Assembly: GCA_017654935.2 (NCBI GenBank)
Contig: CM065695.1
Coordinates: 23,987,462-24,051,461 of the forward strand
DNA: 64,000 nt
Direction of reading: 5' to 3'
DNA from: Phymorhynchus buccinoides
Lineage: Eukaryota > Mollusca > Gastropoda > Neogastropoda > Raphitomidae
Program-made: the position numbers and the translations under genes
In this document: in pieces, positions 48,501 through 61,600 of the stretch
How positions within the stretch are numbered: position 1 is the stretch's first letter
Layout of the letters: every line of letters begins with the position of its first letter
The notes under the pieces: generated by a model
Told to the model about the DNA's origin: nothing
Database searches by the model: none
Seen by the model: the letters and a program-made list of their open reading frames with translations, nothing else

Positions 48501-51500
48501 GTATACTTGAATACTATTGTATGTCTGTCGTGTGTTTGTGTGTGTTACTGAGTTTGTGTATGAGATGAGAGAGGAGTGTGTGTGTGTGTGTTTGTGTGCA
48601 CATGTGTGTGTATTGAATGCATGCTCAAATGTTATGTGTCAGTCTCGTTTAAATGAGATTCTGTACTCAATGATGCTTAGTGGCTATCTTCATGTTAGCC
48701 TATCACAAGCACAATCATCACATTAGTAATAATTTGAGTAATGGTAAGTCTTGGACACTAGCCAGGGAATTAAGCCATAGGGAAGTGGGGAAACTCAGAG
48801 GGTGGGAGAGAAGGTCAAAGAAATTTAGACTATGTGTCTCTAAATTGATTGCACATATGTTCTTTGTGTGTGTTTGAATTTTTTTCTTTTTGCCTTTTCT
48901 TTTGCTCAATTAACAAGTATAAATAATGTAATTTTGTACTTACACAGTCTGTCATGCACAAAATATTTTTCATGAAATATTTCATGAGCACGCTATAAGC
49001 GCTAGCTTGTTTGTTGATGCTCTCTTTTGCTTTCTGCAGTATGTGTTGTTTAAACCAAGGTCAAAGAAAATTATGCTTATTCATCATTTTTATTGTCATA
49101 ATAATTGTCACTGCCAAATAAACAGTAGAAGCATTGGAGATTACAATTTTCAGAAGCTTTAATTTCTTTCGCTTTTGTTTTTTGCGTCCAAGTCATTTCA
49201 TTTTTGATATTGAAATGTTGTTGTCTCCCTTTGAAAAAAAAAATGGCACTTTATTTTCTATTCTTTCTTAATCATTTTTGTTTCTGTTTTCCTCAGGGAA
49301 CACATCAGCACTGAAGTGTTCCTCCACCTCCGGTACAATGGCACAGATTGCGCTCTGATGGTGCCCACCCAAAACTTTCCCCCCACCCCAGCCTCCAGTC
49401 GCCATGGGGATTTTCTGGCGGCCTTTCTGGACAGGTGCTGATTGTATTCTTAATGTCTTTGTTTCGCAAAGTGGGGATGGGGAAGGGTAAAGAGGGGTGC
49501 AGGATTGCGGAGGTGGTGGTAGGTATTTTGATCATTTACAACCCATAGGTTCTGCTGGGTTCTTTAACGAGCCTGAAATGCGTGCAACGCCTTGGACCTC
49601 AGTTTTGTTCTGCTGGGTTCTTTAACGAGCCTGAAATGCGTGCAACGCCTTGGACCTCAGTTTATCAGTGTTTTTGTTTTGCTTGAATTTTTTTTTTTTT
49701 TTTGCTTTCTTTCCATCTTCTGGGCTGTACAGTGGCGTTGCTCCCACGCCGCTCGTTCCGAATCCCAATTCGCAGCTACACCCCAGCTTGAAGTTTTTTT
49801 GTTTGTTTTTTCAAAATAAATATTTTACTCAGACCTTCCGGCTTATTTAAGTCGGCGGGTTGACCCGGTGTCTCCCTTTGCGCTATTTATATCAAGTGAC
49901 ATCACATCCTTTACTTCCGTGACATGCGCAGTTCGCTCAGGGAAAGCACAACCTTCCGCCATCTTCATTTGTAGGCTAAATTTTGTAATTTTCAATCGAT
50001 TTTCTTTGCGTTTTCGACGATGGAAACTGACAACATTTGGCGTGAACCTCTTCAAGATGGTGATAGTGCCGACAAAGCATTTATTGTGGAAAAAGTGGCA
50101 GAATCTGAACTTAGGCGAATCAAAAAGAGCATCGAAAGTGTTGAAACGATCTTGGGTTTGCAGCAGCAGATTGACACAGGTAAATTTAGTGATGATTCGA
50201 GCGAGTATTTTTTTAGTGATTTTTTAAAGTGAGTGTGTGTGAAAATCAGTGCAGCAGCAAAAATTACTTGGTGCGCAACGGTAAACAGTCTAAGTAATAC
50301 TTGGTAGTAGAAGAGTTAAGGGTGAGCGGAAAAATCTGTAGCTGTATGGAACCCAGACGTTCTTGCTGTAAAGGCAAGCATTTTAACCTCAGTCGGCCTT
50401 TCGCTAATATCAGTGCTTCCTGCTGCTTTTTTGTTGTTTGTTTGTTGTTGAGTTGTTGTTTTTTGTTGTTGTTTTTTACAGTGGAAACGTAATAAGTCTA
50501 AATTGAAAGAACTAAAATTTTATTTTGTAATTGAACCAAAAAAAAAGAACTGCTTTGTCATTGGGGCCAGAAACTTATGTGAGTGCTCCAATATTTTGTG
50601 GAAGACATTTTTGAGTGTAGCAGGTTTTCAAAACAATTTCCTCTTATTTTTTATGCAGGGCTCCCAGGGACCCCCATTTTGGTGTCTATGAAGCACTAAA
50701 ATTCTCAAGGGCCCTCTAAAAGAATGTGCAGGGGTTCCCAGGGATGCACTAGAAAAATTCTTTATAGCATTCGCAATGCCACTTGGACCCTCTATCCCGC
50801 CTCTAGGACCCTCTATGCTGTAAGTGAAGGAGTCCCTGGGACCCCTTGTTTTGCGGGGTGCGCTTGGGAGCCCTATCATGCATGCTGTTTTTGCTGTTCA
50901 CGCCAGGTACAAGACAGAGTTTGGGTTCACCCTGCAGGACAGACAGGTGACAGTGGACGATGTGCGCGTGCGGGGGGCGGGCCTGTCCACAGCCGCAGAG
51001 GAAACCTCCGTGGGGAAGGCCAGGGGCCCTCCTGTGGAGGAAAAGGTATGGGTGCCTGTCTGTCGTTTCCGACTATGGCTGCCAGAAAGCAGAGGGGGCA
51101 GGCATCAGAATTGTCAGAGGGACGTTTCAGAGGATTAAGAATTTCTGACAGAGGATTGGCTTCTCTTGTCAGAGGTTTTGCTCCTTTTTATTGAGTGTTA
51201 TCCTTTGTGTTAAATAGCATTTTAAAGTGAATTAAGGCCTGGTACACAGTACATCCGGATTTTCCGCGCGGAAATAATCAATAAGTAAAAGAAGTTACAG
51301 AGATGTGAGTGTGTAGGAAATGTCCAGTAATGGGTGTTGTGTGTGGAGTTACAGAGATGTGAGCGTGTAGAAAATGACCAGAAATGGGTGTTGTGTGTGG
51401 AGTTACAGAGATGTGAGCGTGTAGAAAATGTCCAGTAATGGGTGTTGTGTGTGGAGTTACAGAGATGTGAGTGTGTAGGAAATGTCCAGTAATGGGTGTT

Positions 51501-54500
51501 GTGTGTGGAGTTACAGAGATGTGAGCGTGTAGAAAATGTCCAGAAATGGGTGTTGTGTGTGTTGTTACAGAGATGTGAGCGTGTAGAAAATGTCCAGAAA
51601 TGGGTGTTGTGTGTGGAGTTACAGAGATGTGAGCGTGTAGAAAATGTCCAGAAATGGGTGTTGTGTGTGGAGTTACAGAGATGTGAGCGTGTAGAAAATG
51701 ACCAGAAATGGGTGTTGTGTGTGGAGTTACAGAGATGTGAGCGTGTAGAAAATGTCCAGAAATGGGTGTTGTGTGTGGAGTTACAGAGATGTGAGCGTGT
51801 AGAAAATGTCCAGAAATGGGTGTTGTGTGTTGTTACAGAGATGTGAGCGTGTAGAAAATGTCCAGAAATGGGTGTTGTGTGTGGAGTTACAGAGATGTGA
51901 GCGTGTAAAAAATGTCCAGAAATGGGTGTTGTGTGGTGTTGCAGAAGATGCAGTGTTATTTTGAGGGAGGCGTCATGGAGACTCCTGTGTACCTGTTGGA
52001 AAACCTGGGAGCAGGTCACAGTATATCTGGACCTGCCATCATCATCAACAACAACAGGGTTAAGGTGTGTGTTGTGTGGCCTCTGTCTGTGTGTGTCTCT
52101 CTGTGTGTGTCTCTGTGTGTGTGTGTGGTTGTGTGTGTGGTTGTGTCTCTGTGTGTGTGTGTCTCTGTGTGTGTGTGGTTGTGTCTGTGTGTGTGTGTCT
52201 CTGTGTGTTGTGTGTGCGTGTGTGTGTGGTTGTATGTGTGTGTTTCCCAGTCATTGAAGCTCTTTCTCTCTTTCCCTCCTCTTTCTTGCCTTTAGGACCA
52301 TTTCTCAAACGTGTGTGTGTGTGTGTTATCTTTGTTTAAATGCGTTATGAATGTTTAGTGTGTGTGCGCTTCGATTTGATTTTATATCAAGATTTAGCGC
52401 CGTATAAATATGTTGTTGTTATGATTGTATGTGTTTGTGTGTGCGTATGTCCATATGTGTGTGTTTGAATGTGTGTATATTTATGTGTTTTCATCATCAG
52501 TTTTTTTTTTTGCTCTCTGTTAAAAAAAGTAATCGTTGTGTATCATCTCTGCTGTAACCGGGGTTTTCTCCTTTTTTTCCACAGTACTATTTTGGTTGAA
52601 CCCTTTTGCACTGCTGAGATCACTTCAAGTGGGGATATCTCCATCACGGTAAGAATTAGTGATAGTCTGCCATATGTGTTAAAGGGGCACCCTGATGGAT
52701 AAGTTTTTTTGCAAGGAAAGACGTTGAGGTCCCCTTTACAGAGATTGCAACATTCACTTTGCTAATTCTTTCAGTGAAAGAGAAAGCATGTGTCTTCTCT
52801 TTTCTAATGGCCGCCTGAGTTAGACCAAATCGTTTGCACGAAATTTCCACAATACAAGCCTTTTTATACAGTTTACCAAAAGGAGTTTCGCTCACAACAA
52901 AGTAAAATAGCTCCAATACTTTTTTTTACTGCACTACAAAGAAGAAAAAAAAGCTTCAACCACTCTGAGTGGCCTCCACCCACCCCGTCCAAAATGGCTT
53001 CTCTCTCCGGCAACTCCGCCAAGGAGGAATCACAGTTTTGACCTTTTGATTTATAGGAAACCAGAGCAAAGTGAGTGTTCCGATCCTTGAAAAGGCTGTC
53101 TTTCTGGTGATCTCGACGTGTTTCTTTGCAAAAACTCATCCGTCAGGGTGCCCCTTTAAAGGTTTTCCATACTTGTATTATGTTGTAGTTTGAGGTTCTT
53201 CAACGTGCTGGCATCCCTAGCATTCATGCTCTCCTCTGCAGTAGGCACTTTAGGTGGCTGGGTCACATTCATTGTTTGTATGGAGACAGGACACATCCCA
53301 AGGGACCTGCTGTATAGATCATTACATGAAAGCCCTAGCCCAGTGGGGTTGCCCACGACTGTGCTTCAAAGATATAATAATAATAATAATTAAGTGAAGC
53401 TTTTATAGCACTGTTCAATGGCAAGCCATCCTCACAGCGCTTTGCAAAAGACCACATTAAAAACAGCATAAGCCACACAACAAACACAGAAACACGCACA
53501 AGGGCAAAAGGGATGTGAAGCTCACATGCATCGACCCCAACAACTGTAAAGGCGCTGCAGATGTCCACGAGGATTGGAGGACAGCAGTAAACAGAGGGAA
53601 TACTCTTGCTGAAGCCAACAGGATGGATCTGCTTGCCAACAGAAAGGGCCAAGAGAAAATCTAGAGCTGCTTCAGCCAGATCAACGTCCCTGTTCACCTG
53701 CATCCAATGTGGAAGAGACTGCCACTCCAGAGTTGGCCTTCACAGCCACTCCAAAAAATGCTCTTCATAGCTCTACATCACCATCGTCTTGCAAGATGGA
53801 CGGAGGCCAGAGATTGTGTTGCACTGTTTTACCTTCATAGTTCACAAAGAATCGTCCCTGTGAAGTTCAGCATCCCTTAGCCTGGAGTGCATATGTGGCT
53901 AATAGAGATTAGCCTGACTGGGTCGCACTCATCATTTCGGTACACGCTTGCATGTAAAGTAGCCTTTGGGTAAGAGTGGCTTTTCTGTGTGTGTGTGCTG
54001 TTTGTGTGCGTGTGCATGTGCGCACGCACGTGTGAAGTATCGGATTTGTATTTAATGTATATATTTCTGATTGTTTTGTGTTTATTACTATTGTTATTGT
54101 TGTTGTGTAAAGTTAACTTTGTAAGCGCTCTGAGCTCTTTGGAGAAATAGCGCAACAAATATCCATTATTGTTATTATTATTAATAGAGCAACTTCAGTT
54201 TGCACGCTGTATGTGAATAAAGTGAGGGTATATTTGATCAACTCACAACTACTTTGTTGCCGGTGTGTGTGTGTGTAAATGGTCTTTTGTCTGTTGTCTT
54301 TAGGTGGGGACGGGCAAGGTGAAGGATGTGGACACCAGTCTGGACGCCATTCAGCTGTCCATCTTCTCCCATCGCTTCATGAGCATTGCCGAGCAGATGG
54401 GGAGGTGAGTAGGATGATGATAATGGTGATGATGATGATGAGCTGTCCATCTTCTCCCATCGCTTCATGAGCATTGCCGAGCAGATGGGGAGGTGAGTAC

Positions 54501-57500
54501 GGTGATGATGATGGTGATGATGATGATGATGGTGATGAGCTGTCCATCTTCTCCCATCGCTTCATGAGCATTGCCGAGCAGATGGGGAGGTGAGTACGGT
54601 GATGATGATGGTGATGATGATGATGATGATGGTGATGAGCTGTCCATCTTCTCCCATCGCTTCATGAGCATTGCCGAGCAGATGGGGAGGTGAGTACGGT
54701 GATGATGATGGTGATGGTGATGGTGATGAGCTGTCCTTCTTCTCCCATCGCTTCATGAGCATTGCCGAGCAGATGGGGAGGTGAGTAGGCTTGTAGATGA
54801 TGATGATGATGATGATGATGAGCTGTCCATCTTCTCCCATCGCTTCATGAGCATTGCCGAGCAGATGGGGAGGTGAGTACGGTGATGATGATGGTGATGA
54901 TGATGATGATGATGGTGATGAGCTGTCCATCTTCTCCCATCGCTTCATGAGCATTGCCGAGCAGATGGGGAGGTGAGTACGGTGATGATGATGGTGATGA
55001 TGATGATGATGATGGTGATGAGCTGTCCATCTTCTCCCATCGCTTCATGAGCATTGCCGAGCAGATGGGGAGGTGAGTACGGTGATGATGATGGTGATGG
55101 TGATGGTGATGAGCTGTCCTTCTTCTCCCATCGCTTCATGAGCATTGCCGAGCAGATGGGGAGGTGAGTACGATGATGATGATGATGATGATGAGCTGTC
55201 CTTCTTCTCCCATCGCTTCATGAGCATTGCCGAGCAGATGGGGAGGTGGTGATGATGATGATGGTGATAATGATGATGGTGATGGTGATGATGATGAGCT
55301 GTCCTTCTTCTCCCATCGCTTCATGAGCATTGCCGAGCAGATGGGGAGGTGAGTACGATGATGATGGTGATGATGTTGATGATGATGATGATGGTGATGA
55401 TCATGATCAAGATGATGATGATGATGTGGTAATAAGCTGGATGCTATTCAATTATTCATCTTTTCCTCGTCACTTTATGAGCATTGCGGAGCAGATAATG
55501 ACGATGATAATGGTGATGATGATGATGATTTCTAGAAAGTACAGACACAATGCAAACTTCCGGTAGGAAAGACAGCTCAGTTTAAGAATTTTTGTTGTTG
55601 TTTTCGTTCCCCAGCTTAAGCGATCTGGGGGCACACCCAGTGCCATGTGAACATTTTGCATGGCCTTGGGTGGGAAGATTACGTGTATGGCTGCTTTTAA
55701 AGGGCCCCGCCACATGGGCGGCCATACTCCGACTGCAGGGGACCAGATTTTTGTTTAAAACCGTCTGACCACATCACATGGGTTTGATATAAGCCTAACC
55801 TTGAATAAAAATTCCTGTGTCTAATTAAGAGTTTATATATATATTATTTATTTTTAAAGTTTACATTTACTTCAAAAGACAGAGCAAACGGACATATAGA
55901 GATGACAAAATGAAACAAGAAAAAAGACATAAAGTGATAAACCGTCTGTTCCAAGCAATATATTGAGCATTGCTAAGGAAATGTGCAGATTATGAATGTA
56001 ATAATAATAGCTATGATAATTATGAGTGTGTGTGCGTTTGCGTGTGTCTGTCTGTCTGTCTATGTGTCTGTCTGTCTGTGTCTGTTTCAGAGTTTTACAG
56101 AGAACATCAATATCAACCAATATCAAGGTCAGTCTGTGGGTTCTGTCTAAGCGTTTGGTTGTCTGCTTGTCTTATTGTTTTATTGTTTAATTTATAAATT
56201 CATGAGTTATGCCATGATAGATTTGTTTTGTTTTTCCATTTTTCTCAAAACTACAAGGAATTATGATATAACTAATAATCCTACAGTGATAACAATCTCA
56301 GTTTGTTAGTATGACATCTGTGACAGCCTCTTTCTGATTGTGTACTCCTATAATAATTGCATTAGTTGAGCTTTACACGCAGTGCGCTTGTATGCCCGCG
56401 GTCTACTATCTGTATGCGTACATGTGTATGTGTGCATGCATGCATGTGTGTGTGAGAGAGAAAGAGAGAACGAATTAATCTTTAATTTAATGTCTTTTCA
56501 ATTCATATATTAGACATTAAAAAATATATATACAGACTAGGCAATTCTGTGAGTTAGGCACGACATATATATATATATAACACAATATGCATAAACCCAA
56601 CAAAATCAAACTTCTACAGCAAATGTCCAGTAGGAGTAGATAGCATAACTTTAGCAGTTAGAGTAATATGTGTAATCTGTGTCAATTAAAGAATCCTTGA
56701 TGTTATTGTACTTCTGAAAAAAGTCCATATTAAACATTTTGTATTTAGAGAGCAATACTGGACACTCGAATAATAGATGCTGAAGTGATAATTTATGAGA
56801 GCAAAGGCAAGTAATTTCTGTAAATTTAGTTTTCCACAAATTTAAACGTAGTTTGTATATTAAACTTACTATAGGTCTACTCTGCAACAAAATATTGGAC
56901 CTAAAGTCAGATGAATTGACACAAATGGATCCTAAAGTCAGATGAATTGACACAAATGGATCCTAAAGTCAAATGAATTGACAAATGGATCCTAAAGTCA
57001 TGTGAATTGACACAAATGGATCCTAAAGTCAGATGAATTGACACAAATGGATCCTAAAGTCAGATGAATTGACACAAATGGATTTTTCTAACAAAGAGTA
57101 CATTTGATGTGAAATTTCACGAGAAAGAGAGAGAATATTGCCTCATTTGTTTTCCACGATTATGTGTTAAATTGTGTACACACATGTACGCATCATCATC
57201 ATTGTCATCATCCATGTTTTGGTGTGGATTTTTTTTTTATGTCGATGTTATTAAGTGTTTTGCTTTGCGCAAAGCCAGAACAATTTCGTTTGTGTATGTA
57301 TTAGCAAAATAAAGAATCTTGAATCTTTAACCCTTTCATCGCCAGCCATTTTTCAGCAAAAAAGTACGATTAAACTTACCTGGGTACAGAAAAAAGATAT
57401 CTGCAATATTGTGAATTTCTCTGTGACATGTATAACATTAGGCCTATCCTTACCTCCCAAAATTAAGAAAAATAGGGTCTTCAGATAACAGGTCCTGATT

Positions 57501-57749
57501 TGATGCTTTTTAGTGACATAGGTGTTAAACCATTGTGGTGCGAAAAGGCAACATTGGCGGTGAAAGCGTTAATCAACTGAAGACAACACAGTCCACCTAT
57601 GATGAATGAAGCCTTGTAAAATGCAGGAGCGTTTGGACTTCTCCTGCGCCATGTTTGGTCCCGACGGGGGTTTGGTGGCCAACGCCCCTCACATCCCTGT
57701 GCACTTGGGAGCCATGCAAGAGACTGTGCAGTACCAAGTGAGTGACTGT

Positions 57750-57785
<36 letters not shown>

Positions 57786-57897
57786 GTCGTCATCATCTCA
57801 TCATCATCGTATCATCATCATCATCATCATCATCAGAATCATCCCTGTGCACCTGGGAGCCATGCAAGAGACCGTGCAGTACCAAGTGAGTGACTGT

Positions 57898-57932
<35 letters not shown>

Positions 57933-58002
57933 TATCATTACAATCATCCCTGTGCACCTGGGAGCCATGCAAGAGACCGTGCAGTACCAAGTGAGTGACT
58001 GT

Positions 58003-58040
<38 letters not shown>

Positions 58041-58374
58041 TATCATTACAATCATCCCTGTGCACCTGGGAGCCATGCAAGAAACCGTGCAGTACCAAGT
58101 GAGTGACTGTATCATCATCATCATCATCGTCGTCAGCCTCATCATGATCATCATCATCGTCATCATCATCATCATCATCATCACCATCATCACAATCATC
58201 ATCGTCGTCATCATCATCATCATCATCGTCAGCCGCATCATCACAATCATCATCGTCGTCATCATCATCTTCATCATCATCGTCGTCATCATCATCATCG
58301 TCATCGTCAGCCGCATCATCACAATCATCATCGTCGTCATCATCATCATCATCATCATCGTCGTCATCATCATC

Positions 58375-58406
<32 letters not shown>

Positions 58407-58416
58407 CATCGTCATC

Positions 58417-58448
<32 letters not shown>

Positions 58449-58603
58449 CAGCCTCATCATCACCATCATCACAATCATCATCGTCGTCGTCATCATCATC
58501 ATCATCATCATCATCGTCAGCCATCATCATCATCATCATCATCATCATCACCATCATCATCATCATTATCGTCATCATCATCGTCAGCCGCATCATCACA
58601 ATC

Positions 58604-58635
<32 letters not shown>

Positions 58636-61600
58636 CGTCATTATCGTCATCATCATCATCATGGAGGAGGGGATTGTGAATTTGTAAGAATGTGTATGTT
58701 ATGTATTATCCGGTAGACATGTATGTTTTTGTTATTTTTTGTTATGTAAATTTGTGTGTGCATGCATGTGTGTGTATGCATGATTGTGTGTGTGTGTGTT
58801 GTGAGTCATTCAGTATATATGCATGTGTGTGTGTGTGTATCTGTGTGCGTATTTGTTAGTTTTTGTTATGTGAGTGTGTGCGTGCATGCATGCGTGTGTG
58901 TGTATGTGTGTGTGTTGTGAGTCATTCTATAGATATGCGTGTGTGTTGTGAGCCATTCTATAGATATGCTTGTTTGTGTGTGTGTGTGTGTGTGCGTGCG
59001 CATGTTTATGCATATGTGAGTGTTATATATAGCATTGTGACAATGTCAATAATCTCACTGTCTTTCTTTCCCTCTCCTTCTCTTTCTCCTCTTTCTCCTC
59101 AGATGCGCAACCTTGGGGACTCGTTGAAGGACGGTGATGTCATCTTGAGCAACCATCCGATGGCCGGGGGCAGCCACCTGCCTGACCTCACCGTCATCAC
59201 ACCGGTCAGTGCTGAAGGGTCTCCTTCATTGTTCGCTCATGCCTTGGCATAAGGCTGTGTCAGACCAATTGACATAAGCTAGAACACCAAGGCTACATCA
59301 AAATGTTGTTATGCTCAGCATAGTTATGCAGAGATTGTCTTTAGCCATGGCAAGCTCCTAGCATAACATCGTCAGTCCAAAATCCTCCCCTTACAAAGAT
59401 GTTCTCAAGCTGAAGACGGACATGCTGGCCCTATCTATTTCTTAGTTAGATGCTTGATGGCAGCATGATGCATCTGCGCTCATATGACAGGAGACTGTCT
59501 GAGCTCAGCGATCGGTGTTGTTGTTGTTGTTGTATCCTGGTTTAAAGACTCCAGGGATCATCCCAACAGCCAAAGCACTTGAACACTATGGTACTTCTTC
59601 TTCTGCATTCTAGACCATAAGGCCACAAAGGGTACATATGTGTCCGTTTTCCAATTTTCACTGGTCTCCTCGCTGCATTCAGCGAGGAGGAGCTCAAAGG
59701 AAAAAACTATATGGAAAGATATTTTTAGAAAAAAGGCAGGAGAATGGGCCAAAAAGTGAGAAAGATAGTAGATGACACAAAGCAAGGGAAAAGGCAAAGT
59801 CAAAGAGAGAGACAGATTAGAGGAAGTTACAAGCACAGAACTTTCAGAAAGTGGGGGAACTATTTGTACAAAGGAACCCCCTGGTATCCCTACTGGGGGA
59901 CTGAATGGTCAAGTTTTATCACCTGTCTTTTTTTTCAGTCCTTTTTGATGAGCGAAGTCTCGTCTATGTACTCAAAATTTGGTGTATGTGTAAAGCCACC
60001 GCTTCGTAATATCTGAATGGTGTCGCTAACACAAATAACCTTAACTCATAACCCTATCCCTAACCGTAACCCTTACCCTAAAATGAGGGGATACATAGAG
60101 ACGGGGACACATAGAGTCATGGGTGCACTGAGACGGGGACATATAGAGACAGAGACATACAGAGACAGGGGGGCACGATGAGGGCGACGCATAGAGACCT
60201 GGGCCTGTATTCACATTGAGATAGTATGAGACTTATCATCATGATATCTTAGAAATCCTTTTTAAAAACACACTGACGCACCACGATTAAGTCCCTTGTT
60301 TTTTTTTCTAGGTAGCTGTGACCCACATACAAATGTCCCCAACTTCAAATTGAGGCTGCTCTTTAAAATGATGTTTCGTTTTCAATTTGGGGACATTTGT
60401 ATGGGAGTCAAATCTGGTCAAAACATGATTTCTTACCAGCTATAAGAGGGAAAACACGTGAAACCCGTGATTTTGACACATGACCTGGTGGGTCTTTAAG
60501 TCCTATTAAATCCCAGTATTTTAGGACTTCTATGATATCATGATGATAAGTCGCATACTATCTCAATGTGAATACTGGCCCTGGACCCATTACATTGATC
60601 CCAATTTTGATGCCATTCACAGTCACCCAATAATCATAGTGCCTTGCAGGTGTTCCACAAGGGGCAGTCCAGGCCGGTGTTCTACGTGGCCAGTAGGGGG
60701 CACCACGCAGACATAGGGGGCATCACCCCGGGCTCCATGCCCCCCCACTCCACCTCCATCCTGCAGGAGGGTGCCGTCTTCAAGTCCTTCAGGCTGGTGG
60801 AGGGAGGCGTCTTTCAGGAGAAAGGTTACTGTTTCATGGTTTTCAATTATCATATTTTGGTTATCAGTTATTAGTATTTTAATTTATGTTAGCTAACTTT
60901 AACATTCTGTTGTGTGTGTGTGTGTGCGCGTGCGCGTGCGTGTATGCGTGTGTGTAGATGTAGACGTTGTGAAGAGGGTGTGGCCTGTCTAAGAGTATCT
61001 GTTCATTTTATGTACTGTTAATACGTGTGTTAGTTTATAATATGTTTTTATCCCCACGCACAAGATGAATTATTCTTGTTATGAAGCCAATAAACAGATT
61101 GATTGATTGATTGATTGAAAGGAGTACAGGAGTGCTCCTGAAATCAGGAGCGGAAAAGCTTAGTCATCAACTTTTATGTTTTTGTGTATTTGACACTAAG
61201 CTGACCCTAAACCTATCCCAAACCCTATTCCTAACCCTAATCCTAACATGAAACCGTCTAATTCACACACACATCCCAAAAACAATGATGATATGTTATG
61301 AGATTGACACTTAGCTGACCCTAACCCTAACCCAAACCCTATTCCTAACCCTAACCCTAACATGAAACCGTCTGAAATGAATGGAAGGGGCAGAGGAGGG
61401 AGCTTTTCTTAACATTTGCCCATCCTGTTATGAATTTTGCACAAAGGTCTGGTTTGGTTGTAATAGCTTCCCACTCGAGTATTACCGTAGACATAAGGTG
61501 TGACTCCCTGTACCTTATAATATGACCCAAAATATAGTTCAAGACTATTACAACAAAAACAGACTTTTGTGTAAAATCTGGGGGATGCGCCTTATTATGC

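Noticed and set aside
51222..52019. 265-codon open frame on the minus strand over the 54-bp minisatellite in arm C
   Set aside because: The unit length is a multiple of three, so any stop-free unit gives a long frame. It is an intron of OPLAH and is interrupted in the other arms.
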